Below, in pieces: positions 8,146 through 16,958 of a DNA stretch of 64,000 bases. The notes beneath the pieces were generated by a model. The model was not told the origin of the DNA, did no database searches, and saw only the letters and a program-made list of their open reading frames with translations. The DNA comes from Streptococcus parasanguinis. Lineage in GTDB: Bacteria; Bacillota; Bacilli; Lactobacillales; Streptococcaceae. The stretch covers positions 1 to 64,000 of the forward strand of contig NZ_JAHDAC010000006.1 of the NCBI RefSeq assembly GCF_018499505.1, given 5' to 3'. Numbering within the stretch: the stretch's first letter is position 1; the number at the start of each line of letters is the position of its first letter. The position numbers were made by a program, and so were the translations under genes.

Positions 8146-8715
8146 ATGTCTAAAGAACTTTCACCTAAACGAATCGAAACTGAGCGACTTGTCTTGCGAG
8201 TCCGAACGGTGGCTGATGCAGAAGCAATTTTTGACTTTGTCAGTCGTCCAGAAGTTTCCTATCCAGCAGGACTTCTGCCCGTTAAGACCTTGGAAGATGA
8301 GATCTATTATCTAGAACATATCCTTCCTGAGCGAAGTAAAAAAAACAATCTTCCAGAGGGCTATGGAATTGTTGTCAAGGGGACCGATATGGTCATTGGT
8401 TCTATCGGTTTCAATCATCGCCACGAAGATGATGTGCTGGAAATTGGCTATACCTTGCATCCAGACTATTGGGGCCGAGGCTATGTGCCTGAAGCGGCGC
8501 GTGCTTTGATTGATCTGTCTTTTAAAGAACTGGGACTTCACAAGATAGAATTGTCTTGCTTTGGTTACAATGCCCAAAGTCAACGAGTCGCTGAGAAACT
8601 TGGCTTCATCCTTGAAGCTCGTATCCGATACCGTAAAGATGCCCAAGGCAACCGCTGTGATGATTTGAGATACGGCTTACTGAAGAGTGAGTGGGAAGCT
8701 CGAAATAAACATTAA
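8146..8715 (+). CDS. GNAT N-acetyltransferase (copy 2, with a valS-derived N terminus)
   Basis: A 189-residue paralogue of the preceding gene, near-identical in most segments (LEIGYTLHPDYWGRGYVPEAA, QSQRVAEKLGF). Its first eight codons (MSKELSPK) and the bases in front of them are those of valS, not those of copy 1 (MTRAELPD). I chose 8146 rather than an upstream in-frame ATG because this start and its leader match the valS start. Changes between the copies (for example IFDFVSRPE against IHAYASLPE) are few and conservative, so both look functional. Expressed in the T-box unit. Confidence 0.88.
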   Translation: MSKELSPKRIETERLVLRVRTVADAEAIFDFVSRPEVSYPAGLLPVKTLEDEIYYLEHILPERSKKNNLPEGYGIVVKGTDMVIGSIGFNHRHEDDVLEIGYTLHPDYWGRGYVPEAARALIDLSFKELGLHKIELSCFGYNAQSQRVAEKLGFILEARIRYRKDAQGNRCDDLRYGLLKSEWEARNKH

Positions 8716-8742
8716 AAAGAAATAACTAGAAAGGACACACAC

Positions 8743-11394
8743 ATGTCTAAAGAACTTTCACCTAAATATAATCCAGCCGAGGTTGAGGCTGGCCGTTACC
8801 AAAAATGGCTTGACGAAGATGTTTTCAAGCCTTCAGGCGATAAAAAGGCGAAGCCCTACTCAATCGTTATTCCACCACCAAACGTAACTGGGAAACTTCA
8901 CCTTGGTCACGCTTGGGATACTACTTTGCAAGATATCATCATCCGTCAAAAACGGATGCAAGGTTTTGACACGCTTTGGCTTCCTGGAATGGACCATGCT
9001 GGGATTGCCACTCAAGCTAAAGTAGAAGCGCGTTTGGCTGAAGACGGTATTTCTCGTTATGACCTGGGTCGTGAAAAATTCCTTGATAAAGTCTGGGAAT
9101 GGAAAGACGAGTATGCGACGACTATCAAGCAACAATGGGGCAAGATGGGGCTCTCTGTAGACTATTCTCGTGAGCGTTTCACCCTTGATGAAGGGTTGTC
9201 AAAAGCCGTTCGTAAGGTCTTTGTAGAGCTTTACAAGAAGGGCTGGATCTACCGTGGTGAATTTATCATCAACTGGGATCCGAAAGCCCGTACAGCCCTT
9301 TCTGATATCGAGGTGATTCACAAGGATGTCGAAGGTGCCTTCTACCACATGAACTACATGTTGGAAGACGGTTCACGTGCCCTTGAAGTAGCAACAACTC
9401 GTCCTGAGACTATGTTTGGGGATACTGCCGTAGCGGTTAACCCAAATGATGATCGTTATAAAGACTTGATTGGTAAAAATGTTATCTTGCCAATCTTGAA
9501 CAAGCCAATCCCAATCGTTGGGGACGAACACGCAGACCCTGAATTTGGTACTGGGGTTGTTAAAATCACTCCTGCCCATGACCCTAACGACTTCTTGGTT
9601 GGTCAACGTCATAACTTGCCACAAGTCAACGTTATGAACGATAATGGTACCATGAATGAATTGGCTGGTGAATTCAACGGTATGGACCGCTTTGAAGCTC
9701 GTAAGGCTGTTATCAAGAAGTTAGAAGAAATTGGTGCCCTTGTTAAGATTGAGAAGATGACCCACTCAGTTGGTCACTCAGAGCGTACAGGGGTTATGGT
9801 TGAGCCGCGCTTGTCTACGCAATGGTTTGTGAAGATGGATCAATTGGCTAAGAATGCCATTGCTAACCAAGACACAGACGATAAGGTAGAATTCTACCCA
9901 CCTCGTTTCAACGACACCTTCCTTCAGTGGATGGAAAATGTCCACGACTGGGTAATCTCTCGTCAGCTCTGGTGGGGTCACCAAATCCCAGCTTGGTACA
10001 ATGCTGAGGGTGAAATGTATGTTGGCGAAGAAGCGCCAGAAGGTGACGGATGGAAACAAGACGAAGATGTCTTGGATACTTGGTTTAGTTCAGCCCTTTG
10101 GCCATTCTCAACTATGGGCTGGCCGGATGTCGACTCAGAAGACTTTAAACGTTACTTCCCAACGTCAACCTTGGTAACAGGTTACGATATCATCTTCTTC
10201 TGGGTGTCTCGTATGATCTTCCAATCATTGGAATTCACAGGTCGTCAGCCATTCCAAAATGTCCTTATCCACGGTCTTATCCGTGACGAGCAAGGACGCA
10301 AAATGTCTAAATCTCTCGGTAACGGGATTGACCCAATGGATGTCATCGAGAAATACGGTGCCGATGCCCTTCGTTGGTTCCTTTCAAACGGTTCTGCACC
10401 AGGGCAAGACGTGCGTTTCTCTTACGAAAAAATGGATGCGTCTTGGAACTTCATTAACAAGATTTGGAACATCTCTCGTTACATCCTCATGAACAATGAA
10501 GGTTTGACCTTGGATGTAGCGCGTGAAAATGTAGCTAAAGTGGCTGCTGGTCAAGCAGGTAACGTGACAGACCGCTGGATTCTCCACAACCTCAATGAAA
10601 CGATCGGTAAGGTCACTGAAAACTTTGATAAGTTTGAGTTTGGTGTCGCTGGTCACATCCTCTACAACTTCATCTGGGATGAGTTTGCGGACTGGTATGT
10701 TGAGTTGACTAAGGAAGTGCTTTATAGCGACAATGAGGACGAAAAAGTCATCACTCGTTCAGTTCTTCTTTACACCTTGGATCAAATCTTACGTCTCCTC
10801 CACCCAATCATGCCATTCGTAACTGAAGAAATCTATGGCCAAATCTCTGAAGGAACAATCGTGACTGCGGAATACCCAGTGGTTCGTCCAGAGTTTGAAA
10901 ACGAAGAAGCAGCAGCCGGCGTTGAAGCTCTTAAAGATGTGATTCGCTCTGTTCGTAACTCACGTGCAGAAGTGAACGTAGCGCCAAGCAAACCAATCAC
11001 TATCTTGATTAAGACAAGCGATAGCAAGCTTGATGCCTTCTTCAATGACAACGTTAACTACATCAAACGCTTCACAAACCCAGAACACCTGGAAATTGCA
11101 GCAGATGTAGAGGTACCTGATTTGGTTATGTCAAGCATCATCACAGGTGCAGAAATCTACTTGCCACTCGCTGACCTTCTCAATGTCGAAGAAGAATTGG
11201 CTCGTCTTGAAAAAGAATTGGCCAAATGGCAAAAAGAACTGGATATGGTCGGTAAGAAGCTCTCTAACGAACGCTTCGTAGCCAATGCCAAACCAGAAGT
11301 CGTCCAAAAAGAACGCGACAAACAAGCCGACTACCAAGCGAAGTACGACGCAACCGTAGCACGGATTGATGAGATGAAGAAACTCGTTAAATAA
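8743..11394 (+). CDS. valS: Valyl-tRNA synthetase
   Basis: Class Ia synthetase charging tRNA-Val, 883 residues, full length. Signature motifs: HLGH in [15 protein letters not shown] (about 45-55), the editing domain with [15 protein letters not shown], the KMSKSLGNG loop, the anticodon-binding domain, and a C-terminal coiled coil (about 810-883, rich in [17 protein letters not shown]) typical of ValRS. It starts after AGAAAGGACACACAC and ends the T-box-controlled unit of four genes. Two hairpins follow the stop. Confidence 0.97.
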   Translation: MSKELSPKYNPAEVEAGRYQKWLDEDVFKPSGDKKAKPYSIVIPPPNVTGKLHLGHAWDTTLQDIIIRQKRMQGFDTLWLPGMDHAGIATQAKVEARLAEDGISRYDLGREKFLDKVWEWKDEYATTIKQQWGKMGLSVDYSRERFTLDEGLSKAVRKVFVELYKKGWIYRGEFIINWDPKARTALSDIEVIHKDVEGAFYHMNYMLEDGSRALEVATTRPETMFGDTAVAVNPNDDRYKDLIGKNVILPILNKPIPIVGDEHADPEFGTGVVKITPAHDPNDFLVGQRHNLPQVNVMNDNGTMNELAGEFNGMDRFEARKAVIKKLEEIGALVKIEKMTHSVGHSERTGVMVEPRLSTQWFVKMDQLAKNAIANQDTDDKVEFYPPRFNDTFLQWMENVHDWVISRQLWWGHQIPAWYNAEGEMYVGEEAPEGDGWKQDEDVLDTWFSSALWPFSTMGWPDVDSEDFKRYFPTSTLVTGYDIIFFWVSRMIFQSLEFTGRQPFQNVLIHGLIRDEQGRKMSKSLGNGIDPMDVIEKYGADALRWFLSNGSAPGQDVRFSYEKMDASWNFINKIWNISRYILMNNEGLTLDVARENVAKVAAGQAGNVTDRWILHNLNETIGKVTENFDKFEFGVAGHILYNFIWDEFADWYVELTKEVLYSDNEDEKVITRSVLLYTLDQILRLLHPIMPFVTEEIYGQISEGTIVTAEYPVVRPEFENEEAAAGVEALKDVIRSVRNSRAEVNVAPSKPITILIKTSDSKLDAFFNDNVNYIKRFTNPEHLEIAADVEVPDLVMSSIITGAEIYLPLADLLNVEEELARLEKELAKWQKELDMVGKKLSNERFVANAKPEVVQKERDKQADYQAKYDATVARIDEMKKLVK

Positions 11395-11666
11395 ACACAG
11401 AAACACGGCGGAATGCCGTGTTTCAGACTGAAGAAAAAGTCCATTTTGGACGATTTTCTTCAGTCTTTTTTAAAAAATAGAGAAAGTAAAAAACTCTTAA
11501 GAATAGCGCGATATCAGCATTCCTAAGAGTTTTCACTATATAGTACCCAACCTACAAAATAGCAATGTTTCTATTGCTGGTAGGGTTTGTCTACGTTCTG
11601 AAACACGGCGGGATGCCGTGTTTTTTTGTATGATTCTGTAAGAGAAAAAGTTTAAGTAATCTATTT
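11395..11666. other. 272-base intergenic region with repeated hairpins, no gene
   Basis: Besides the valS terminator it holds a hairpin AAAACTCTTA/TAAGAGTTTT (about 11490-11534), a hairpin CCTAC..ATAGCAAT/ATTGCT..GTAGG (about 11551-11584), and a second near-exact copy of the 23-base AAACACGGC hairpin at 11601-11623 followed by a T run. No open reading frame with a ribosome-binding site is seen. Confidence 0.7.
11401..11470 (+). terminator. Double hairpin terminator after valS
   Basis: AAACACGGC (11401-11409) pairs with GCCGTGTTT (11415-11423). A second, longer hairpin pairs AGACTGAAGAAAA (11425-11437) with TTTTCTTCAGTCT (11454-11466) and runs into a T tract. Confidence 0.8.
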
Positions 11667-12281
11667 TTAGACCATTTTCCAGAAATAATCGATGATATAG
11701 GTCAGGCCGTAGGTGTAGATGACGAGGGTGATAGGTTTGCAGAGAATAATAATGGTCATGTAGCGTTTGAAGGTCATATTGGTCAGACCTGCCAGCATAC
11801 AGATGAAGTCAGCGGGACTAACCGGCCAGATCATCATGAAGATAAAGAATCGATCGAACCGCTTGCCTTCATTGAGCCAGCCAATGTACTTGTCGTAGGT
11901 CTTCTGGCTGACCATGGATTGGACAAACTTAGGCCCGTACATTCTCGCGAGGTGGAAAATAATGGCACAGCCAATCACGATGCCGATGTAGTTGTAGATG
12001 GTCCCAATGATGTGGCCATAGATAAAGACACCAGCGACAGATGTCAGGGCGCCGGGAATAATAGGGACCACTGTTTGAAGGATCTGAAGAAAGATAAAGA
12101 GAGGTGGGCCGAAGATCCCTGCTTGGAGAATAAAAGCCGACAAGGTTTCCTTGGATTGAAGGATGCCAGAAAAGTAGGCCCAGATACAAAAGGCCAAGGT
12201 CCCAAGAGCTCCAATGATGGAAGACCAATTGATGATTTTTTGGAGGAGAGGAGAGACCTCTTTTAAGCTTGTTTGTTTCAT
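11667..12281 (-). CDS. TVP38/TMEM64 family membrane protein (VTT domain)
   Basis: A 204-residue integral membrane protein with about five to six hydrophobic segments (for example IIGALGTLAFCIWAYF, ILQAGIFGPPLFIFLQIL, IYNYIGIVIGCAIIFHLARMYG). The VTT/DedA-like core is recognised by the re-entrant VPIIPGALTSVAGVFIYG segment and the later FIFMMIWPVSPADFICMLAGLTNM. DedA-superfamily proteins are lipid scramblases or flippases; a role in envelope lipid transport is inferred. It is a lone leftward gene between valS and yqeG with a weak ribosome-binding site. Confidence 0.85.
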   Translation of the reverse strand: MKQTSLKEVSPLLQKIINWSSIIGALGTLAFCIWAYFSGILQSKETLSAFILQAGIFGPPLFIFLQILQTVVPIIPGALTSVAGVFIYGHIIGTIYNYIGIVIGCAIIFHLARMYGPKFVQSMVSQKTYDKYIGWLNEGKRFDRFFIFMMIWPVSPADFICMLAGLTNMTFKRYMTIIILCKPITLVIYTYGLTYIIDYFWKMV

Positions 12282-12463
12282 AAAAAATTCCGAGTTCTTT
12301 TTCTTCTACTATATCATGTTTTTGGAAGTTTGTAAGGATTTTGTCTATTTTTTGAGTAGTGAAAGCGACCTGATTGGAGTCTGTCGCTGTTTTAGTCGTG
12401 AAGCGAGTGCAAAATGGGTCTTTTTATGCTACAATGAAAGGAGTATAAAAAATGGAGAAAAAC

Positions 12464-12991
12464 GTGTCAATCGAAAATTACAAACCAGATTTTGCGGTGG
12501 AAGCAGCCTATGATCTCACCGTTACAGACTTGAAAAAACAGGGTATTAAGGCAGTCCTTGTGGATTTGGATAATACCTTGATTGCTTGGAATAATCCGGA
12601 TGGAACTCCTGAGATGCGCCAGTGGTTGCACGACCTTCGTGATGGAGGGATTCGGGTTATCGTGGTGTCTAATAATAGCCCCAAACGGGTCAAGCGCGCT
12701 GTTGAGAAATTTGATATTGACTATGAAGCCTGGTCACTCAAGCCCTTTACTTTTGGGATTGATCGTGCCCTCAAACGTTTCCACTATGAGAAAAATGAAG
12801 TAGTCATGGTCGGGGATCAACTGATGACCGATATCCGGGCTGCCCATCGTGCAGGCATTCGTTCGATTTTGGTCAAGCCTTTGGTTGAGCATGACTCGAT
12901 CAAGACGCAGATCAACCGGGCGCGTGAACGCCGGGTTATGAAGCAAATGGCCGAAAAATATGGTCCAATTGTATATAAAAAAGGAATTTAA
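12464..12991 (+). CDS. yqeG: YqeG family HAD-IIIA phosphatase
   Basis: HAD-superfamily phosphatase of 175 residues. Motif I is VDLDNTLIAW, motif II VVSNNS, the Lys of motif III is in LKPFTFGIDRAL, and motif IV is VMVGDQLMTDIRAA. Two starts are possible. An ATG at 12452 has AAAGGAG eight bases ahead; GTG at 12464 has GGAG six bases ahead and gives the N terminus SIENYKPDFAVEA that matches homologues, so I prefer GTG, but both may be used. First gene of the yqeG-yqeH-yhbY-nadD-yqeK cluster; a TACAAT -10 lies just upstream. The phosphatase substrate is not known. Confidence 0.88.
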   Translation: MSIENYKPDFAVEAAYDLTVTDLKKQGIKAVLVDLDNTLIAWNNPDGTPEMRQWLHDLRDGGIRVIVVSNNSPKRVKRAVEKFDIDYEAWSLKPFTFGIDRALKRFHYEKNEVVMVGDQLMTDIRAAHRAGIRSILVKPLVEHDSIKTQINRARERRVMKQMAEKYGPIVYKKGI

Positions 12992-12993
12992 GA

Positions 12994-14100
12994 ATGGAAG
13001 AATTATTCTGTATAGGCTGTGGAGCCCCCATTCAGACAGAAAACAAAGAGGGGCTAGGCTATACTCCCCAATCAGCTCTTGAAAAGGGCTTGGAAACAGG
13101 AGAAGTCTATTGCCAACGCTGTTTCCGTCTGCGTCACTACAATGAAATCACAGATGTGCATCTGACAGATGATGATTTCCTAAAACTCCTTCACGAGGTA
13201 GGAGATAGTGATGCTCTCGTGGTCAATGTAGTGGATATTTTTGACTTTAATGGATCCGTTATCCCTGGCCTACCACGCTTTGTAGCAGGGAACGATGTCC
13301 TCTTGGTCGGGAACAAAAAAGACATCTTGCCTAAGTCTGTCAAGGATAGCAAGGTGACCCATTGGTTGATGGAGCGGGCCCACGAAGAAGGGATGCGTCC
13401 TGTCGATGTGGTCCTCACCTCTTCTCAAAACAAGAGCGCGATCAAGGACTTAATGGAAAAGATTGAGCAGTACCGCAAGGGCCGTGATGTCTATGTGGTG
13501 GGTGTGACCAACGTAGGGAAATCGACCCTCATCAATGCAATCATCCAAGAAATCACTGGGGATAAGGATATCATCACGACCTCTCGCTTCCCAGGGACGA
13601 CACTGGACAAGATCGAAATCCCACTGGACGATGGATCCTACATCTACGATACACCGGGGATTATCCATCGCCACCAGATGGCTCATTACTTGACAGCAAA
13701 AAATCTCAAGTATGTCAGCCCTAAAAAGGAAATCAAGCCCAAGACTTATCAGCTCAATCCAGAGCAAACCCTCTTTTTGGGTGGTCTGGGACGCTTTGAC
13801 TTTATCAAGGGAGAAAAGCAAGGTTTCACCGCCTTTTTTGACAACGAACTCAAGCTTCACCGAACCAAGCTAGAAGGAGCGACCGCCTTTTATGACAAGC
13901 ATGTCGGTGGCTTACTAACTCCTCCTAATAGCAAGGAAAAAGAAGAATTCCCACCCTTGGTTTCTCATGAGTTTACCATCAAGGACAAGACAGACCTCGT
14001 CATTTCAGGACTCGGCTGGATCCGCGTCAATGGAGAAGCCAAAGTAGCCGTCTGGGCACCAGAAGGCGTTGCCGTCGTTACCCGCAAAGCTATCATTTAA
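12994..14100 (+). CDS. yqeH: Ribosome biogenesis GTPase YqeH
   Basis: Circularly permuted GTPase of 368 residues needed for 30S assembly. An N-terminal zinc finger (CIGCGAP...CQRC) is followed by permuted G motifs in the order G4 (NKKD), G5 (TSSQNKS), G1 (GVTNVGKST), G2 and G3 (DTPG). The C-terminal domain is RNA-binding. Normal length. It follows yqeG by two bases; a large structured intergenic element separates it from yhbY. Confidence 0.95.
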   Translation: MEELFCIGCGAPIQTENKEGLGYTPQSALEKGLETGEVYCQRCFRLRHYNEITDVHLTDDDFLKLLHEVGDSDALVVNVVDIFDFNGSVIPGLPRFVAGNDVLLVGNKKDILPKSVKDSKVTHWLMERAHEEGMRPVDVVLTSSQNKSAIKDLMEKIEQYRKGRDVYVVGVTNVGKSTLINAIIQEITGDKDIITTSRFPGTTLDKIEIPLDDGSYIYDTPGIIHRHQMAHYLTAKNLKYVSPKKEIKPKTYQLNPEQTLFLGGLGRFDFIKGEKQGFTAFFDNELKLHRTKLEGATAFYDKHVGGLLTPPNSKEKEEFPPLVSHEFTIKDKTDLVISGLGWIRVNGEAKVAVWAPEGVAVVTRKAII

Positions 14101-14150
14101 AAAACAGGAAAAAATATATCTGAAGAGCGAACAAAGTGAGCTCATAAAGA

Positions 14151-14303
14151 GATCGTTATTGCCGTGGTGTAATTGCCAATCGATCGATTGGCAAGGGCAA
14201 AATGGAGACCAAGGCTCCATTTTGAGGTGAGGAAATCCATTTTTCAAAGATGAGATCTTTGAAAAATTAGTTCCGGCCGTCCCCACCACTTAAAATAACG
14301 ATC
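14151..14303. other. Multi-branched inverted-repeat element between yqeH and yhbY
   Basis: An outer helix pairs GATCGTTATT (14151-14160) with AATAACGATC (14294-14303), continued by GTGGTG (14164-14169) with CACCAC (14284-14289). Enclosed are three hairpins: TTGCCAATCG/CGATTGGCAA, AAAATGGAG/CTCCATTTT and TTCAAAGAT/ATCTTTGAA. As RNA this would be a closed multi-branch structure of about 150 bases. No gene is coded in it. I do not recognise a named family. Confidence 0.65.
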
Positions 14304-14322
14304 AAAAAAAGGAAGTAAAAAT

Positions 14323-14634
14323 ATGACATTAACATCTAAACAACGGGCTTTCCTCAATAGCCAAGCCCACAGCCTCAAACCCATTATCCAAATAGGGAAA
14401 AATGGGCTCAATGACCAAATCAAAACCAGTGTGCGCCAAGCGCTTGATGCGCGCGAACTGATCAAGGTGACTCTTCTTCAAAATACGGATGAGAATATCC
14501 ATGAAGTAGCAGAAATCTTGGAAGAGGAAATCGGTGTGGAAACTGTCCAAAAGATTGGTCGGATTCTCATCTTGTTCAAACAATCAAGCAAAAAAGAAAA
14601 TCGTAAAATTTCAGCGAAGGTAAAAGAAATTTAG
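14323..14634 (+). CDS. yhbY: YhbY family RNA-binding protein (CRM domain)
   Basis: A 103-residue single CRM-domain protein. The start LTSKQRAFLNSQAH, the GxxG-like loop IQIGKNGLNDQ and VRQALDARELIKVTLLQN are the family marks. YhbY associates with pre-50S subunits; role in 50S assembly is from the family. It has an AAAGGAAG site and lies directly after the structured element, so its expression could depend on that structure. Confidence 0.93.
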   Translation: MTLTSKQRAFLNSQAHSLKPIIQIGKNGLNDQIKTSVRQALDARELIKVTLLQNTDENIHEVAEILEEEIGVETVQKIGRILILFKQSSKKENRKISAKVKEI

Positions 14635-14655
14635 GACATCGAGGAGAGCAAACCT

Positions 14656-15288
14656 ATGGCAATTGAACTATTGACTCCCTTTACCAAGGTAGAGTTAGAG
14701 CCAGAGATCAAAGACAAGAAACGCAAACAAGTTGGTATTTTGGGTGGAAATTTCAATCCGGTCCACAATGCCCATTTGGTCGTTGCGGATCAAGTGCGCC
14801 AACAATTAGGGTTAGATAAGGTGCTCTTGATGCCTGAGTATGAGCCACCGCATGTCGATGCCAAGGGGACGATTGCAGAGCACCATCGCCTTAAGATGCT
14901 GGAATTAGCCATTGAAGACATTGAAGGTCTGGAGATCGAGACGATTGAACTCGAGCGGAAAGGGATTTCTTATACCTACGACACCATGCTCTTGCTCAAT
15001 GAACGGGATCCAGACACAGATTATTACTTCATTATTGGTGCAGATATGGTAGATTATTTACCAAAATGGCACCGCATCGATGAATTGGTGGAGATTGTGC
15101 AATTTGTCGGGGTACAGCGACCACGCTATAAGGCAGGGACTTCTTATCCGGTGATCTGGGTGGATGTTCCCCTAATGGACATCTCCTCTAGTATGGTGCG
15201 TGATTTTGTGGCCAAAGGCCGGACGCCGAATTTTATGTTGCCCAAACCAGTCTTGGACTACATCAAGAAAGAAGGATTGTATCAATGA
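14656..15288 (+). CDS. nadD: Nicotinate-nucleotide adenylyltransferase
   Basis: Makes deamido-NAD from nicotinate mononucleotide and ATP. The 210 residues contain [12 protein letters not shown] (the HxGH-type nucleotidyltransferase loop, here HNAH), LMPEYEPPH, and the C-terminal [14 protein letters not shown]. The N terminus has an extension of about 25 residues before the first strand, as in other streptococcal NadD. It overlaps yqeK by four bases (ATGA). Confidence 0.95.
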   Translation: MAIELLTPFTKVELEPEIKDKKRKQVGILGGNFNPVHNAHLVVADQVRQQLGLDKVLLMPEYEPPHVDAKGTIAEHHRLKMLELAIEDIEGLEIETIELERKGISYTYDTMLLLNERDPDTDYYFIIGADMVDYLPKWHRIDELVEIVQFVGVQRPRYKAGTSYPVIWVDVPLMDISSSMVRDFVAKGRTPNFMLPKPVLDYIKKEGLYQ

Positions 15289-15881
15289 CCTATGAAAACT
15301 ATCTAGGCTTTTCTCGTGAGGTCTTGCTTGAAAAAATGCGCCAAAGCCTGCCAGAAAAACGCCTAACCCACTGTTTAGGGGTTGAGAAGGCCGCGCGTGA
15401 CTTGGCCAAACGCTATGGGGCTGACGAAGAGCAGGCTGGCCTAGCAGGTTTGTTACATGACTACGCCAAGAAATTATCGGATCAGGAATTTCTGGACTTG
15501 ATCGATCGCTATGAGCTGGATCCAGCGTTAAAAAACTGGGGCAATAATGTCTGGCATGGGATGGTCGGGATTTACAAGATCCAAGAAGACCTCGGACTGA
15601 CAGATCCAGCCATTCTTCGCAGTATTGAGATTCACACCGTGGGGAGTGGACAGATGTCAACCTTAGACAAGATTGTCTATGTGGCTGATTACATTGAGCA
15701 CAACCGGGCCTTCCCAGGAGTGGATCAAGCACGTGATATCGCTCAAGTTTCTTTGGATCGTGCTGTGGCCTATGAGACGGCTCGCACAGTCGAACACCTG
15801 GCCCACCAAGGATTGCCCATTTATCCCCAAACCCTTGAAACCTATAATGCCTTTGTGAAGTATTTGAAAGAGGAGCAGTGA
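15285..15881 (+). CDS. yqeK: YqeK family HD hydrolase (diadenosine tetraphosphatase)
   Basis: HD-domain metalloenzyme of 198 residues; family members split Ap4A symmetrically into ADP. Metal-binding residues are visible in the order H ([10 protein letters not shown]), HD (GLLHDYAKK), H (VWHGMVG), H (EIHTVG) and D ([11 protein letters not shown]). Translationally coupled to nadD by a four-base overlap and directly abutting the next gene. Confidence 0.93.
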   Translation: MTYENYLGFSREVLLEKMRQSLPEKRLTHCLGVEKAARDLAKRYGADEEQAGLAGLLHDYAKKLSDQEFLDLIDRYELDPALKNWGNNVWHGMVGIYKIQEDLGLTDPAILRSIEIHTVGSGQMSTLDKIVYVADYIEHNRAFPGVDQARDIAQVSLDRAVAYETARTVEHLAHQGLPIYPQTLETYNAFVKYLKEEQ

Positions 15882-16382
15882 GTGAAAACAGCTTTTATTA
15901 TTATTGATGTACAAAATATCTTAGTGGAAACAGGTTTTGAGACCGAAAATCTCTTAGAGAAGATTGCTTATTTGCAAGAACAGGCTAGAAAACAGCAGAT
16001 TGAAATTATCTACATACAGCATATTGAAACGCCAGAGGCTTTAACTTCGGAAGATTGGCAATTATCTCCTCTGTTGAAAAGACAAGAGAATGAAAAGGTA
16101 TTTCAGAAGCGATACAATAGTATGTTTAAAGAGACAGGATTAAAAGAATACTTGGATCAACAAGGGATTGAACAACTAGTCCTGTGTGGCATGCAGACAG
16201 AATATTGTGTCGATACATCCGTCAAAGTGGGGTTTGAATACGGTTATAAGTTGGTTATTCCAGAAGGAGCTGTCACAACCTTTGATGGAGAGGATATTCC
16301 GGCAGAAACGCTTAATGAATTTTATGAAAATATTTGGGCAGAACGTTTTGCGGATGTCTTGGATTACAAATCAATTTTTTAA
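15882..16382 (+). CDS. Isochorismatase-like cysteine hydrolase
   Basis: A 166-residue cysteine hydrolase. The catalytic triad region is visible as [12 protein letters not shown] (Asp), FQKRYNSMF (Lys) and [16 protein letters not shown] (nucleophilic Cys in the TEYCV motif). The start is GTG directly after the yqeK stop, with GAGGAG about eight bases ahead. The family includes nicotinamidases and isochorismatases; being next to nadD, a role in nicotinamide use is tempting but not shown. Confidence 0.88.
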   Translation: MKTAFIIIDVQNILVETGFETENLLEKIAYLQEQARKQQIEIIYIQHIETPEALTSEDWQLSPLLKRQENEKVFQKRYNSMFKETGLKEYLDQQGIEQLVLCGMQTEYCVDTSVKVGFEYGYKLVIPEGAVTTFDGEDIPAETLNEFYENIWAERFADVLDYKSIF

Positions 16383-16396
16383 GGAAAGAGGATTAC

Positions 16397-16750
16397 ATGA
16401 AAGAAAAAGAACTACTTGAACTTGTTGTTAAAGCTGCCGATGAAAAACGTGCAGAAGACATTGTGGCTTTGGATGTTCAAAGCTTGACCAGTGTGACAGA
16501 CTACTTTGTCATCGCAAGTTCTATGAACAGCCGTCAGTTGGAAGCTATCGCAGAGAATATTCGTGAGAAAGTCGTTGAAGCTGGTGGCAATGCCAGCCAC
16601 GTCGAAGGTGATTCAGCTGGAGGTTGGGTCCTTCTTGACTTAGGTGGTGTGGTAGTCCATGTCTTCTCAGAAGAAATGCGTGCCCACTATAACCTAGAAA
16701 AGCTATGGCACGAGGCAAGTGCTGTCGATCTTTCAGCAGCTCTAGCATAA
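16397..16750 (+). CDS. rsfS: Ribosomal silencing factor RsfS
   Basis: Binds ribosomal protein L14 and blocks subunit joining in slow growth. The 117-residue protein has the family signatures [39 protein letters not shown] and [20 protein letters not shown] placed the start at 16397, after AAGGAAAGAGG, instead of an earlier in-frame ATG inside the preceding gene. Last gene of the yqeG cluster before a terminator-like hairpin. Confidence 0.95.
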   Translation: MKEKELLELVVKAADEKRAEDIVALDVQSLTSVTDYFVIASSMNSRQLEAIAENIREKVVEAGGNASHVEGDSAGGWVLLDLGGVVVHVFSEEMRAHYNLEKLWHEASAVDLSAALA

Positions 16751-16757
16751 GCAGGTA

Positions 16758-16785
16758 AACTCAGTTGGTAGCAACTGAGTTTTGT
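16758..16785 (+). terminator. Terminator after rsfS
   Basis: AACTCAGTT (16758-16766) pairs with AACTGAGTT (16773-16781) and is followed by TTGTT. Confidence 0.6.
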
Positions 16786-16812
16786 TGGTTAAATTGAAAT
16801 TCTATGGAAAGA

Positions 16813-16958
16813 AAGGATGGGGCCTCGTGTTTGGTTATTTTCTTAATTGAACACGAGCTAAAAGCTGTGAGAAAAAGAGTAACTTCCTTTGTATCTGACG
16901 ATACGGCAGAAAGTTTCCTATTTTCTCTATGCTTTTAACGCTCTTTGTATCTTGATTT
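16813..16958. repeat. Streptococcal intergenic repeat with several hairpins
   Basis: CTCGTGTT pairs with AACACGAG; the next arm TAAAAGC..GAGAAAA..GTAACTT pairs imperfectly with AAGTTTC..TTTTCTC..GCTTTTA around a GTATC/GATAC hairpin. I recognise this kind of sequence as a family of repeats in oral streptococci (from memory). It ends directly at the start of the methyltransferase gene, which has no ribosome-binding site of its own. Confidence 0.55.

Noticed and set aside
11919..12266. 115-codon reading frame opposite the TVP38 gene
   Set aside because: Hydrophilic shadow of a hydrophobic membrane protein; no ribosome-binding site.
14151..14303. Insertion-sequence remnant
   Set aside because: No transposase fragment and no target-site duplication could be recognised; kept only as an unclassified structured element.
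15172..15732. 186-codon antisense reading frame across nadD and yqeK
   Set aside because: Shadow of two conserved genes; composition unlike a protein and no start signals.
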